A stretch of 64,000 bases of DNA from Nereocystis luetkeana (GCA_031213475.1 JARUPZ010000021.1:7633420-7697419); one strand, 5' to 3'; positions 45,201 to 54,125 are shown, counted from the first letter of the stretch. Notes: a model not told the origin generated them from the sequence alone. A program made the numbers and translations.

Positions 45201-48200
45201 CATCGGTGATCAACAACTTGGGCGACGTCCTCTGCGAATTCCAGGACGCCTTCTCAACGTCGAAGACCGACTTCGGCTCGTGCTCGCTAATGCCGTTCAA
45301 GATCACGGTACCTCCGGACAGCGCACCGGTCACTTCCCGCCCCTACAGGATCAACCCCATCCTCGCCGAAAAGGCCGACGCCGTATTGGACCAGTACCTG
45401 GCTGCCGGCCTGATCCAGCATTCCACGTCGCCATACTCCAGCCCTATGGTCGCCATCCCCAAGAAAGACGGAGGTGTTCGCATCACAATCAACTACAAGA
45501 AGCTCAACGCCATCAGCTCCCTCGGACAACTCCCCATCCCCCGCGTCGACGAAGTCCTCGACTCCTTGGGTAAAGGTCGCATCTTTTCCCTCTTCGACCT
45601 GGTCTCCTCGTTCCACCAAATCACCATCGACGAGGACACCATCCCCTTGACAGCGTTCTGCACACCGAACCGGTTATTTGAGTGGCTTGTTATGCCACAA
45701 GGCAGCAGCGCCTCCCCCGGCTGGTTCGTTAAGGTCATCAACGAGGTCATCAAAGGCCTGGAACGCGTCGCCGCGTATCTCGACGACATCATCGTCTTCG
45801 ACCCCAACCCCAACGACCACGTTGCCAACATCAGAGCTCTCTTCGGACGCCTCCGGAAGCACCACCTCAAACTTTCCCCGGCCAAGGCCAAACTTGGTGC
45901 CACCACCGCCGATTTCCTGGGACACACCATCTCCGCCGGCGGTTACAGCCCCAACTCCGACAAGGTCGCCGCCCTCACCAGAATGCCCATGCCGGCCGAC
46001 AAGAAGCAAGTGCGCTCGCTCCTTGGGGGCATCAACTACTACGGCAAGTTCCTGCCGAATCTCTCCCGACGTCTGCGCCCCATCAACGCTTTACTCAAGC
46101 AAGGCGCCACGTTCGACTTCACCCCCGCCATGGAAACCACCGTCCGCGCCATCCTCCAAGAACTTGCCGAACCGCCTATCCTCGTCTACCCCGACTGGGA
46201 CGCCGTTGCCGACAACTCCCGCCCCTTCCGCCTCTACTGCGACGCTAGCATCGACGGCTTCGGCGCGACCCTTGAGCAAGAACAACCCGACGGCTCAGTC
46301 CGACCCATCCTTTTCATCAGCCGTGCCACCCTGGCCTCCGAACGTTCGTGGACACCCCTCGACCTCGAGGCCGGGAGCATCGTGTGGGCGATCAAACGCC
46401 TCCGTGGACATTTATGGTCCACCCGCTTCCAGATCTACTCGGACCACAAGGCGCGCGAGAACATCGCCAAGGTCGGAGAACACAACGCCCGCGTCCGGCG
46501 CTGGCTCGAGTTCCTTTCGGCGTACACCTACACGCTGGAATACCGGAAGGGCACGGCCAACGGCAACGCCGACTTCCTCTCCCGGCTCCCCCAACCCGCC
46601 ACCGACGCCGACCGCACCGGACGCAACCGCCTTACCGGCCCGGACACCGTCGGCATCTACCTCATCCGCCCCTGCGGCTTCGCGCCGAACGACCCTCCCG
46701 CCCCGGGTATCGGCTTGGGTGGGCTCGTATCCCCCCCTTCAAGGCCCATCCCAACCATCCAGCCGCTTCCCTTCACCACCGACGATTTCCGCGACTTCCG
46801 CCTACTGGGACCACGTATGGAGCACCCCACCCTTTCCCCCGCACCCGACACCTTCGTCGGGCCTATTGCGACCCCTGACTCCACCGCTGGACTGCTTGTT
46901 GGCCCCGAGAACGCCGCCGTGAACAGCGGAGCTCCTCCAGGCTCGGCTTCCAGGCCGTCCGTCATCTCTCCGCCGTCCACCACTGGCGGCACGGAACCAG
47001 CCGTCTCAGGCCTGATATCTTCTCGGACCCGCCATCGCATCGCCGCTGCCGCGGGAACCCCTCGACCCACAGCCGTCTATCGCTTCGGCCGTCGACCACA
47101 ACCCGTCGTACGCAGACGATCTACACCCACCAGTGCGCCCACGCCCCCGGCCGGGGTCCAGCCAAGACCCCCTCCTCCTACGGCGCCTTCAGCCACAGCT
47201 CCCGCGCCGCCCGACCCGTTTGCGCCCGCAAACCCAACCCCAACCCCCCCAACAACGCCTTCTCCGCCGGCACCAGCACCACCGTCGCTGCCCCTCCCGG
47301 AGCCCATCGTCGAACCCGATGACGACCCCTACCTCCTCGCCCGCGTCGAGCACTACACCTTCAAAGACTGGGCGCGAGAACAACGAGCAGAGCCCCTGTG
47401 CTGCGCCACCATCCGCTTCCTGTCGTTGGACTCCCCTGCCCCCCCGCCGAACGACCTCCTGGATTTCATCCCCTCGGCCCGGCGCCCACAACTTCCGGAC
47501 GTCCTCACCCTTGCCTCCAAATGCAGGCTGCACCGTACGGACGACGAAACCACCCTCCTGGTCCAACGACCACCCCCACCCCCACCCGGGAACAGCCTAC
47601 CACCACCCGCCCCCCTTACCCCACGCATCTACGTGCCAATGTTAATGCGCCCCTGGGTGCTGAACACCTGCCACGCCACCACCTCTCTACACCTAGGAGT
47701 CACCCGAACGGTCCGCATGCTGGCACGTTTCTTTTGGTGGATTGGCATGGACGCTTCCGCCCGCTGGTGGATCCGCCGCTGCCTTCAATGCCAGGCGCGG
47801 AAAACCTCCCGGCACACCATTCGCTGGCCCATCCTTTCTCTTCCTTTGCCCAACGGGCCTGGCATCACCGTCAGCGTCGACTACTTCGGACCCCTGCCGC
47901 TCACGCCGCGCGGCAACGTCCACACCCTTCTCTTCACCGACCGCTTCAGCCGGCGCGCCGATATGTTTGCCGTTTCAGCGGCGCAGTTCACGGCCGCCGG
48001 CACCGCCGACATCTTCCTGAACGAATACATCCCTCTCTGGGGGTGCCCGGTTACGCTTCTCTCCGACAACGGACTACACTTTACCTCCAAGCTTGCAAAC
48101 ATCGTCTACGAGCGCCTTGGTATCCGCAAGGTCAACACCAGCTCCTACCACCCCTGCACCAACGGCGGCGTCGAGCGCGTCAACCATGTGTTGGCCCAAA

Positions 48201-49585
48201 TGCTCTCTATGGTCGGCAACGAACAGCAGACCAACTGGGACGTGCTGCTGCCACACGTGTCGTCGGCCTACAACAACTCCGTGAACGCCGCTACAGGGCT
48301 TGCGCCTAACGAAATCCACATGGGCCGCCTTCCTCGCCTCCCGCTCTCGGTCTTCGAACCCGACAACATCGGCGGCCACCAAAGCTTGGACCGCGATCAT
48401 CTGGTCTACATCAACCTCGCCACCGACCGACAACGACGCGCGTACTCCCTCGTCCGCGAACTACACCGACTCACCGTCTCGCGTCTCCAGCGCCGCAACG
48501 CGCCCATCATGGCCGCCCTCCGAGCATCCCCCCCCTTCACCGTCGGCGGCTGGGTTTGGGTCTACAACTCCGCCTCAACCATTCGCCAAGGCGTCAAAAA
48601 GGGCACCGACGCAACTGTACTCAAGACGAAGCTTTCCCTTAACTGGAATGGGCCCTTCAAGGTCCTCGCTGTTGGACCGACGCCCGCCTCGAACACCCCC
48701 GACAACCGCCCTCTTCACGACAAGCTACTTTTCCTCGACCTTCCATCCGACCTTCCGGGACGGGACTCCAAGCCACGCGTCTCCGTTCAACGATGCAAAC
48801 CTTGTCGGAACCCCGACGACACCAGCGATATCCCCAAGCATCTGCCCGCGGACCTCACTACATACGTACTCACAGCTTCTGCCGCCAAGTCCCCACCTTA
48901 CCACGTCACCGTCGACGACGTCACTCCCCCACCGGAACGCCTCGAGGTCGAGCAGATCACCGGCCATCAACTCGTACGCGGCCGCGGCGGGGTCATCGCC
49001 GTTCTGTACGAGACCCACTGGGCTGGACTTCTCAGCCCCTCTTGGGAACGCGAGCTGGACCTTCAACACTTCCGGCGCAACATCCTACTCTATTGGTCAG
49101 GAGCGCCGACACAACACCGCCAGACGAACCGCCTCTACCGCCAGATGCGCATCGGCGCTGCCCACCGCGAACTGGCACGATCTCAAGGACAAATCTTTCT
49201 CGCCCCCGGCTACGCCCTGGTCTCCCGCAGCCTCTGGCTCCACAACTTCAGCACCACCATCCTCCCCCCCGGAGCGCACATATGGTACAAAGCGCGTTAC
49301 GGCTTCTGGTGGCTGGGCAAAATCGCTCACCGCTCACCCCCGGACGTCTCTTCGGGAGCTCCACCGGAACCTTCACCGGGCGGCTCCTACATCATCCGGT
49401 TCCTGGATGACCCCGGACCGATCAAGATCGACCTTCAACCCTCCCGCTACACTACAGCACGGAACGCCGTGTACGGATCGTGGTGTCTTCAACGCCATGG
49501 GAATGGGAGCCTAGCACGTGGGCTGCTGCGGAACTCTGATGTGTCCCGCGGAGCCCCCACGGTTTCCACTCCCCCCCCTGGATAG
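42299..49585 (+). CDS. pol: Pol polyprotein: NADAR-PR-RT-RH-INT-chromodomain-Tudor-like
   Basis: Open for 2,428 codons in the same phase as the gag end, from which only the TGA separates it. It has no ATG near its start (first ATG 42,536), so readthrough is likely. Residues counted from 42,299: Pro/Ser-rich linker 1-369 with a 57-residue tandem repeat; NADAR 370-521; retropepsin with LLDTGSPQSFI (DTG at 653) and ILLGRDSW; reverse transcriptase with IPKKDGG, FSLFDLVSSFHQ and YLDD at 1160-1163; RNase H with YCDAS (Asp 1315), DLEAGS and YSDHKA (Asp 1382). A Pro-rich linker of about 230 residues follows. Integrase has an H-x5-H, C-x2-C finger and D1861, D1923, E1959 (D,D35E). A chromodomain lies at about 2213-2267 (LEVEQITGHQLV, SWERELDL). 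A Trp-rich Tudor/PWWP-like segment lies at about 2324-2386. All catalytic residues I looked for are present. Third positions are strongly C-biased, unlike the flanks. Confidence 0.93.
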   Translation, partial: QADDGAPAASPSTASTATTRGSQDARVNHVHHASQTPAPACPPPTPAHFPATCSSTDPLAQVIALRCGREEAKTPSLTRMLHSTSSGGEQRYLPTIAETPDIATLGNVSTITATSGSGSHETTVSSTGPSPPEPASNWPLHTRLFQHARLSCDSVGPANDGLPPAATVLTPPLPLSSRGSPVLKTEDSRPTSTRTCPEPPAPSSSPALCNAWTRAPGVVSPSEYPPVLQKLDDRALQGRLARRISPGVDPPGTSALPSNSPANTRVLISTARSWLTLPPSTPGGDRKIIVNTFQGRLARRISPGVDPPGTSALPSNSPANTRVPVSTARSWLTLPPSTPGGDRKNYRRPPPPTTNTPSTAHTTAEAPSSFHLFWDSSSVFSQWYLCDIEHDGVTYNCAEQMMMAQKAALFGDTTTERRIKATRDPADQKALGRTVFGFDELVWERHRYNIVLNINFSKFRQHSELRRELAATDDKHIAEASPHDPIWGIGLKADHPDACIPTRWRGRNLLGRVLMDVRESFDADRLPQLPTGISPNDPEQTPASTDSTRVFPTADGIHETSPTPPRQPPNSPLGLLLPPSTPDAYPISHFAQVSTINTAARSHLPTRRPPIPEHGPCLTGGIITVDDASFTTKVLVHSGPDATTRRELVALLDTGSPQSFITATAMEQLKASQSATDACERHSSPRSWGGFGTSAPLSTSVSIRLSIQFMRLQTPTAALAVWACVVPAGTMQHPILLGRDSWMRFEHRSYTTLRQQPALPHQPSRQTRGELSLSHHDPNGASAFIPDDRSTDDVYHLRFAGNKAISLSSTPQLAKVNLVRQSGAPALAGNYMVNMLPRENPLSDTAIFVSDGYQTVPLSGSTELEPGDLLGTSCSPLVQVPLATLGHPSLDPPLPPPFPDVHALHNNIPVADQSPSTADPSTALKAPCPQLLARLDTDQRKSFLDLWERLPLHLRDVNFDLHGSGWTPSVINNLGDVLCEFQDAFSTSKTDFGSCSLMPFKITVPPDSAPVTSRPYRINPILAEKADAVLDQYLAAGLIQHSTSPYSSPMVAIPKKDGGVRITINYKKLNAISSLGQLPIPRVDEVLDSLGKGRIFSLFDLVSSFHQITIDEDTIPLTAFCTPNRLFEWLVMPQGSSASPGWFVKVINEVIKGLERVAAYLDDIIVFDPNPNDHVANIRALFGRLRKHHLKLSPAKAKLGATTADFLGHTISAGGYSPNSDKVAALTRMPMPADKKQVRSLLGGINYYGKFLPNLSRRLRPINALLKQGATFDFTPAMETTVRAILQELAEPPILVYPDWDAVADNSRPFRLYCDASIDGFGATLEQEQPDGSVRPILFISRATLASERSWTPLDLEAGSIVWAIKRLRGHLWSTRFQIYSDHKARENIAKVGEHNARVRRWLEFLSAYTYTLEYRKGTANGNADFLSRLPQPATDADRTGRNRLTGPDTVGIYLIRPCGFAPNDPPAPGIGLGGLVSPPSRPIPTIQPLPFTTDDFRDFRLLGPRMEHPTLSPAPDTFVGPIATPDSTAGLLVGPENAAVNSGAPPGSASRPSVISPPSTTGGTEPAVSGLISSRTRHRIAAAAGTPRPTAVYRFGRRPQPVVRRRSTPTSAPTPPAGVQPRPPPPTAPSATAPAPPDPFAPANPTPTPPTTPSPPAPAPPSLPLPEPIVEPDDDPYLLARVEHYTFKDWAREQRAEPLCCATIRFLSLDSPAPPPNDLLDFIPSARRPQLPDVLTLASKCRLHRTDDETTLLVQRPPPPPPGNSLPPPAPLTPRIYVPMLMRPWVLNTCHATTSLHLGVTRTVRMLARFFWWIGMDASARWWIRRCLQCQARKTSRHTIRWPILSLPLPNGPGITVSVDYFGPLPLTPRGNVHTLLFTDRFSRRADMFAVSAAQFTAAGTADIFLNEYIPLWGCPVTLLSDNGLHFTSKLANIVYERLGIRKVNTSSYHPCTNGGVERVNHVLAQMLSMVGNEQQTNWDVLLPHVSSAYNNSVNAATGLAPNEIHMGRLPRLPLSVFEPDNIGGHQSLDRDHLVYINLATDRQRRAYSLVRELHRLTVSRLQRRNAPIMAALRASPPFTVGGWVWVYNSASTIRQGVKKGTDATVLKTKLSLNWNGPFKVLAVGPTPASNTPDNRPLHDKLLFLDLPSDLPGRDSKPRVSVQRCKPCRNPDDTSDIPKHLPADLTTYVLTASAAKSPPYHVTVDDVTPPPERLEVEQITGHQLVRGRGGVIAVLYETHWAGLLSPSWERELDLQHFRRNILLYWSGAPTQHRQTNRLYRQMRIGAAHRELARSQGQIFLAPGYALVSRSLWLHNFSTTILPPGAHIWYKARYGFWWLGKIAHRSPPDVSSGAPPEPSPGGSYIIRFLDDPGPIKIDLQPSRYTTARNAVYGSWCLQRHGNGSLARGLLRNSDVSRGAPTVSTPPPG
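43005..43346 (+). repeat. 171-bp in-frame tandem duplication inside pol
   Basis: Units 43,005-43,175 and 43,176-43,346 encode two copies of a 57-residue segment starting FQGRLARRISPGVDPPGTSA. They differ by a few substitutions (VLIS versus VPVS). Near the end, GATAG followed by five A becomes GATAGG followed by five A, a 1-base insertion in unit two. The insertion moves unit two into the frame that leads to the NADAR domain. Confidence 0.9.
43406..43861 (+). other. NADAR (YbiA/DUF1768-like) domain within pol
   Basis: About 152 residues cover the whole family fold. Hallmarks in order: an aromatic start FHLFWDSSSVFSQWYL, the helix AEQMMMAQKAALFGD, ALGRTVFGFDELVWERHRY, KFRQHSELRREL, EASPHDPIWGIGL, and GRNLLGRVLMDVR at the end. 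These match the conserved NADAR blocks as I know them (EQ-x-MMA-x-KA, SP-x-D-x-IWGIG, G-x-NLLG-x-x-LM-x-VR) with no missing block. Known members cleave N-glycosidic bonds in riboflavin intermediates (YbiA-type) or remove ADP-ribose from guanine bases. Here it lies between nucleocapsid and protease, so retropepsin could release it. The target is unknown. Confidence 0.9.
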
Positions 49586-50984
49586 CCTTGGTTTAGCATT
49601 TTTTTTTTAGTTCTGGGTACTTGTTTCTGGTTAGTCAACAATATATTAAAGTAGTTCTTCAGGGTTAGTCTTCAATAGTCACCAACAGCCAGCTTCTTGG
49701 GTGCATATATTTCCGTCTACCTTTTGTTTTCTTCATACCGCCTACACCTCCGTGTTGCCTTCTTACGTTCAGGCCACCGAGTCGTAGCGATACCATAATC
49801 TTCATATGTGTTTGTACTTCACTAGCCTACCGCAAATTATTGGCAATACTACGCCGAGGTAAAATCGTGTCGTAGCCTGGGCTGTACCCTGGCCTCCGTC
49901 GGTTTCCACCGACCCCTGTTTCAGACGGTCATCGAGCTAAGACTTTATCGAGCTTCCAGCTCGCCCGTGTTTCTTCTATGTTTGCCACGTAGGGTCCGGA
50001 TAGCATTGCCGCCCCGGAAGGCCGCAGAGTTATCAACCATGGCGGTTCTACCAAGATCGATTTTCCCTGACTCGTGTTCTGCTTTCAGTTAGTTTCCTGG
50101 TCCCGATCGTGGTTTGTTTTCTTTTTCTTAGGTTTCTTCATATTTCGTTCGGTATTCCGCGCGCCCCTCTGCTCTGTGGCAAACGACACCATCTTTGATG
50201 TCGCCCCTGTTGGCCGAGTTGCACACGCTAGTGTTTTAGCCCTGCGCTATATACCATCTTGAACTGCACGCATTAGGCCAATCTTCTTGCGGTTCTTCTT
50301 GAGTTTTCCTTGTTGAGTAAAATACCTTGCTACGTTTGCTGGTATAGTTCATACCACGAAGAGGCCTCCCAGACGCCGCGTTGTTCGCTCCGTCTCCCGG
50401 TTTTAATAGCCCCTAGTGTACGCAGCCCTCTTTGCACTTGAGCAGTGCCCCGTTTCTCTTGAGTGATGCTTACCACGTTAGGACCTCCGCCACAAGACAA
50501 GGCATTACTCCTACCAAATATATATGTGTTTTTTTTTGTATTGCGGTCACTGCCTCCTTTCGTGAGTTTCCTAGTTTGCCAACCCGGTTCGGCGACCAAC
50601 CCCCGTTCGCACCTTTTTGTGCGCCCTTCTTTCGCCTTCACTTCGGTACTAGTTTTCTTCTTCAGCCTTCGCTTCGGCTTTTGTTCTGTCTCCTGTTTTC
50701 TTTCTTCTTTCTTCGGTTTTCGCTTTGCCTTTCTCTGCTTTCGCTTCCGCTTTGAGTTATTTCTTCCTCTCCTTCGGTCTCTACCTTTAAGTGGTTGTTC
50801 TAAGTAAACACCCCTTCGCAGTGTTTGGGTCTTATGACGAGGTGTGGGGGGATCTATAGCCTCATTTTTTTTGTTTCGAATAGCCGCATCTTCGACCACC
50901 TTTTCCTGGCCTTTTGGGATGAACTTTGTCATCATCCTTCGACCATCTTGTGGTCTGCATATACGACTATTCAGGGTGGGCTAA
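49586..50984 (+). other. 3' untranslated region of the retrotransposon
   Basis: No plus-strand gene is seen after the pol stop. A T/C-rich tract lies at 50,640-50,780. The bases before the 3' LTR (CAGGGTGGGCTAA) are the only candidate polypurine tract and are weak. A 201-codon frame runs antisense here and is listed separately. Confidence 0.6.
50330..50935 (-). CDS. Antisense frame in the 3' region, Lys/Arg-rich, 201 codons
   Basis: An ATG-started frame on the strand opposite to pol encodes a very basic protein. Its middle (KRKRKQRKAKRKPKKEERKQ and following) is made by a purine-rich tract and would act as a strong nuclear-localisation or nucleic-acid-binding segment. The ends (MMTKFIPKGQEKVVEDAAIR, GAIKTGRRSEQRGVWEASSW) are less repetitive. 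Antisense frames next to the 3' LTR are known in some plant Ty3/gypsy lineages. Here composition alone could keep the frame open, so I hold this loosely. Confidence 0.25.
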   Translation of the reverse strand: MMTKFIPKGQEKVVEDAAIRNKKNEAIDPPTPRHKTQTLRRGVYLEQPLKGRDRRRGRNNSKRKRKQRKAKRKPKKEERKQETEQKPKRRLKKKTSTEVKAKEGRTKRCERGLVAEPGWQTRKLTKGGSDRNTKKNTYIFGRSNALSCGGGPNVVSITQEKRGTAQVQRGLRTLGAIKTGRRSEQRGVWEASSWYELYQQT

Positions 50985-51478
50985 TGTGATATGAATCGAG
51001 TGCTCATGGGCTATAGATATATATAATATAGTCGGCAGTTTCGTAGCCCGAGGAATACGAGAATAATCCAAAGAATGGATTAACCCGGCGGATATTCCGG
51101 TAGTTGAGAGTAACCGTCTTTCAGGAATGTTCTCTCGGGCGGATAGCTCGTTAGACAAGAGTACTGTTCCTTAACGCAGATAGGATCGTAAAGCGAGAAG
51201 TTCTTATATTAGCAGAAGAACGTTCGGTAGCCATAGGAAAGTTATTTAGGAGTACGTTAGATAAGAGGAATTTAGGAGAGCTTGTAGCGTGGGGTGGGAC
51301 GAGTATATCTGAGCGTCGAGTCCCACCCCCCTACCTCTCACTTCTCTACCAGAGCACCTCCTCAGCTCTAGTCATCAATAAAGAAGATCTATATAAGAAG
51401 AAGCGAAGCACTGCTTCCCAGCTGCCAGAAAACACCTGCGTCCCTTACCCTTACCCTTACCTCGGCCTTATCTTCACA
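50985..51478 (+). repeat. 3' LTR of the NADAR retrotransposon
   Basis: 494 bp, the same ends and, by my reading, the same sequence as 37,035-37,528. It is followed by ATATTC, supplying the right copy of the target duplication. Confidence 0.95.
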
Positions 51479-51694
51479 ATATTCAAAGGATCTTCCCGAT
51501 GAAATTGAGGAGCGCAAAAGGGCCAGAAGGGAGTTACCTTCCGTTCTTGTATCTCAACTCCCCGCTCCTCACCTCTCCACTCGATCCCACGGATATTACC
51601 CGTACCAAATTTTGCCCTCAGCCTTTCTTTGTCGTGATTTATCGAGAGCGTCGTATGAAAAGTCAATATTTCCCACGTTTCCCCCTACCACGCC
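51479..51694. other. Unassigned flank
   Basis: No gene or repeat recognised between the retrotransposon and the satellite. Confidence 0.3.
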
Positions 51695-52045
51695 GCCGCT
51701 CAAACGCTACAAGGGGAGCAAAGGTGTATGGTAACCCGGGTCCCTGAGTACCCGGGTACCTGGTGTCCGACTTACCACGCGGCAAAAGGATACTGGTATC
51801 ATAATGTATGGTAACCCGTGTTCACGGATAGCCGTGTCCGCCTTACCCGCAGCCGCTCAAACGCTAAAAAGGGAGCAAAGGTGTATGGTAACCCGGGTAC
51901 CTGAGTACCCGGGTACCTGGTGTCCGACTTACCACGCCGCAAATGGATGCTGGTATCATATAGTGTATGGTAACCCGTGTTCACGGATAGCCGTGTCCGC
52001 CTTACCCGCAGCCGCTCAAACGCTAAAAAGGGAGCAAATAACGTA
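51695..52045 (+). repeat. Satellite with 157/159-bp period
   Basis: Units start at about 51,695, 51,852 and 52,011 with GCCGCTCAAACGCTA. Each contains TGTATGGTAACCCGGGTAC, GGTGTCCGACTTACCACGC, TGTATGGTAACCCGTGTTCA and GATAGCCGTGTCCGCCTTAC. The third unit breaks off after about 35 bases into GTACCCGG repeats. Confidence 0.85.
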
Positions 52046-52429
52046 CTGTAAACAGGGTACCCGTGTACCCGGGTACCCGGGTACCCGTTTCCGGTTTCGG
52101 TTCCACCTCAACCGTCCCGTCAATAGTCGGGTACCCGGTCACAAATGTTGAGGCCGTGCAACTCTACCATCAATGCCTGTCAGCTTGCCTTACTCATGCC
52201 TGGCAAACGGCAGTCAATACAAACCACAAAAACTACAGTAGTTCAGGCACACCTGTTTCATAAACAGTATTTCAGGCCTTTTTTTCAGGCATGCCCTAAA
52301 ATAAAGGCTCGGGCCTACAGCAGTGGCCACCAAGCTTCCTGCTTCGGGACGGCTCCGTGCGCGCAACCAGCTGTGCAGGAAACTCTTCGCGTACAACCGC
52401 GCCGACCTTGCAACAATAAAACGGACACA
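52046..52429. other. GTACCC run followed by unassigned DNA
   Basis: A short GTACCCGG array (52,050-52,100) is followed by DNA with short frames and no recognised features. Confidence 0.3.
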
Positions 52430-52830
52430 TGTATTTACCGTTCCGTCCCGCCGAGGGAAATATATACCAGGTATATACTATCTCGCTCTGCCGATAGCAA
52501 CAAAATATATTGCGTCCCTTTCCGCCGAGGACAAAACATATTCGCCATCCCGCCCCGACGAGGCGAAACACTATTTATGGTCCCGTCCCGCCGAAGAAAA
52601 ATAGTATTTAGCGTCTCGTCCCGCCGAGGAAAAGTAGTGTTTACCGTCCCGTCCTGACGCGAAAATCTGCCCCGTTGAGTTTTATCCTCCCTTCCCGTAG
52701 AGAGTTTATGTAACCGCTGTCCCGTCCCGCCCCTCCAACCTTTCTTGTCCTCGATTTACGGTGATGTTTAAATTTCTTTCCCCGCCAAACAAGTCAAATA
52801 CGTCCCGTCCCGTCACCGCACAATTATCAG
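52430..52830 (+). repeat. Array of CGTCCCGCCGAGG-type short repeats
   Basis: At least six units with GTCCCGCCGAGGAAA or variants occur every 30-40 bases, separated by A/T-rich spacers such as ATAGTATTTA. The words match the patch at 26,885-27,055. A T homopolymer follows at about 52,872-52,883. Confidence 0.6.
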
Positions 52831-53129
52831 TCACTCTTAAATGCCTTGGAGATAATAGTGAGTTTCGGAGTTTTTTTTTTTTTTGACCCCTTTTAGTACC
52901 GCAGTCCCGATTTGGGAATCAAACAGTCTAATTCCAAGTGATTTGTCCCCAAAACGGGACTGGGGTCCTAAAAGGGTTAAGCGCTCAGGGTTTGTCGAAG
53001 GTTGTCTCGCCGCATAAAAGGCGTTGACGGCTATTTTTTCCCCTGGGCGGATTCCGTTTTTTCAGATACTCAGGGTTAGAGGCTCGAAAACATGGTTTTT
53101 CCTTGAGCAACGGAGCTACTCAGGGTAAT

Positions 53130-53596
53130 GGACATGGCACAGAGCACAGGTAGTAAAGGATGCCTGCACCGTCACACAAGGAGCCCGAAACTGGTACTGA
53201 CTCGCCGCCATAGCTCAGGGCGACAAGGCGTGCCATCTCCTCTAACCAGTCGTCGTTTGGTTCGTGATGTTTTGGCGGCGAGGAAGTAGCTTCGGGTATC
53301 TCATCAGGCGAGGAGGTGGAGGATGCATCCTCGATCTTGAGAAAACATGAAGACAAGTACAACCTCACGCCTCGTGACGGTGAGGAGGCGGTGATGGCGT
53401 AGAAGGTACGCGAGGGGGACGACGACTCGCCAATGCATTGGAGCAACCGGGCGCACCACCTCCTCGACCAGTAGGCGTTTGGTTGTGATGGGGCTACAGA
53501 TACTGCTGTGTAGCAGCTGTACAGCGGCGGCGGCAGCAACAGGCGAGGCGAAGTGAGCAGGAGGAGCAGCTCGATAGATAGAAGCACATCAGGCAC
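53130..53596 (-). pseudogene. Possible coding remnant, unidentified
   Basis: A minus-strand frame of about 155 codons, without an ATG at its head, has a hydrophobic Leu-rich start. Its protein-like C-terminal half contains PDEIPEATSSPPKHHEPNDD and WLEEMARLVALSYGG. No known domain. It is bordered by a SINE on its 5' side, so it could be a truncated exon. Confidence 0.25.
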
Positions 53597-53632
53597 ACAA
53601 AAACGAAAACATACCTCCAGCTAGGTAGCGGC

Positions 53633-53927
53633 TTTTTTTTTTTTTTTTTTTTCCATCCCATTCATTATCTTCGCACATCTTCTTCTCTCTCTCCTTCCAA
53701 CTCGTAACTCAGATCCGGGGACACATAGCAGGCTCTTCTCCCCCCTTCCCGCTACGGTATGTGCCTTCATTTTTATCGCGAGAAGATTCCAGCCTTTTCT
53801 CCCCTCGTCGACTCGCATCGAATTGTGCCTACCCACGCTGCAAGGCGCTCTCAACAATTGAATCCCTTTTTTTTTATTTTTGCAAATATAGTCAAAGTCC
53901 GACCCTCCTAGGGCTCGAACCCAGGAC
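53633..53927 (-). mobile_element. tRNA-derived SINE (family S), copy 1
   Basis: On the minus strand the copy runs from a tRNA-like B box (GGGTTCGAGCCC, near 53,911) through GCGCCTTGCAGCG and ACCCCGGATCTGAG-like blocks to a poly(A) tail of about 20. It lacks the A-box end, so it is 5'-truncated. Confidence 0.75.
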
Positions 53928-54125
53928 TTTTTTTTTTTTTTTTTTTTCTCATCCCATTCATTATCTTCGCACATCTTCTCTCTCTCCTTCCAACTCGTAA
54001 CTCAGATCCGGGGTCACATAGCAGGCTCTTCTCCCCACTTCCCGCTACGGTACGTGCCTTCATTTTTATCGCGACAAGATTTCAGCCTTTTCTTCCCTCG
54101 TCGTCGACTCGCATCGAATTGTGCT
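53928..54125 (-). mobile_element. SINE (family S), copy 2, 3' part only
   Basis: Directly abuts copy 1, with its own tail of about 20 T on the plus strand. It contains TAACTCAGATCCGGGGTCAC and ATTTTTATCGCGACAAGATT and stops near GAATTGTGC. Confidence 0.75.

Larger units (their letters stand above)
37035..51478 (+). mobile_element. 14.4-kb Ty3/gypsy retrotransposon carrying a NADAR domain
   Basis: Two 494-bp LTRs bound the element, which is flanked by a 4-bp direct repeat ATAT (37,031-37,034 and 51,479-51,482; 5 bp if one shared T is counted). The internal order is a 3.1-kb leader, gag, pol and a 1.4-kb 3' region. Pol order is NADAR, protease, reverse transcriptase, RNase H, integrase, chromodomain and a Tudor-like tail, placing it with chromodomain-bearing Ty3/gypsy elements. 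The identical LTRs and unbroken pol indicate recent insertion. The size is large for the family, which is often 5-8 kb. Confidence 0.95.

Noticed and set aside
45678-46922. 414-codon frame overlapping pol on the same strand
   Set aside because: It is a shifted frame through the RT and RNase H coding region. The strong C bias at third positions removes stops from the other frame, and the product is Ser/Pro/Thr-rich without a domain.
48300-49514. 404-codon frame overlapping pol
   Set aside because: The same compositional shadow, through the integrase C-terminus and chromodomain.
52430-52830. CRISPR-like array of short spaced repeats
   Set aside because: Units vary in sequence and spacing, spacers are A/T-rich and similar to one another, there are no cas genes, and the context is eukaryotic.
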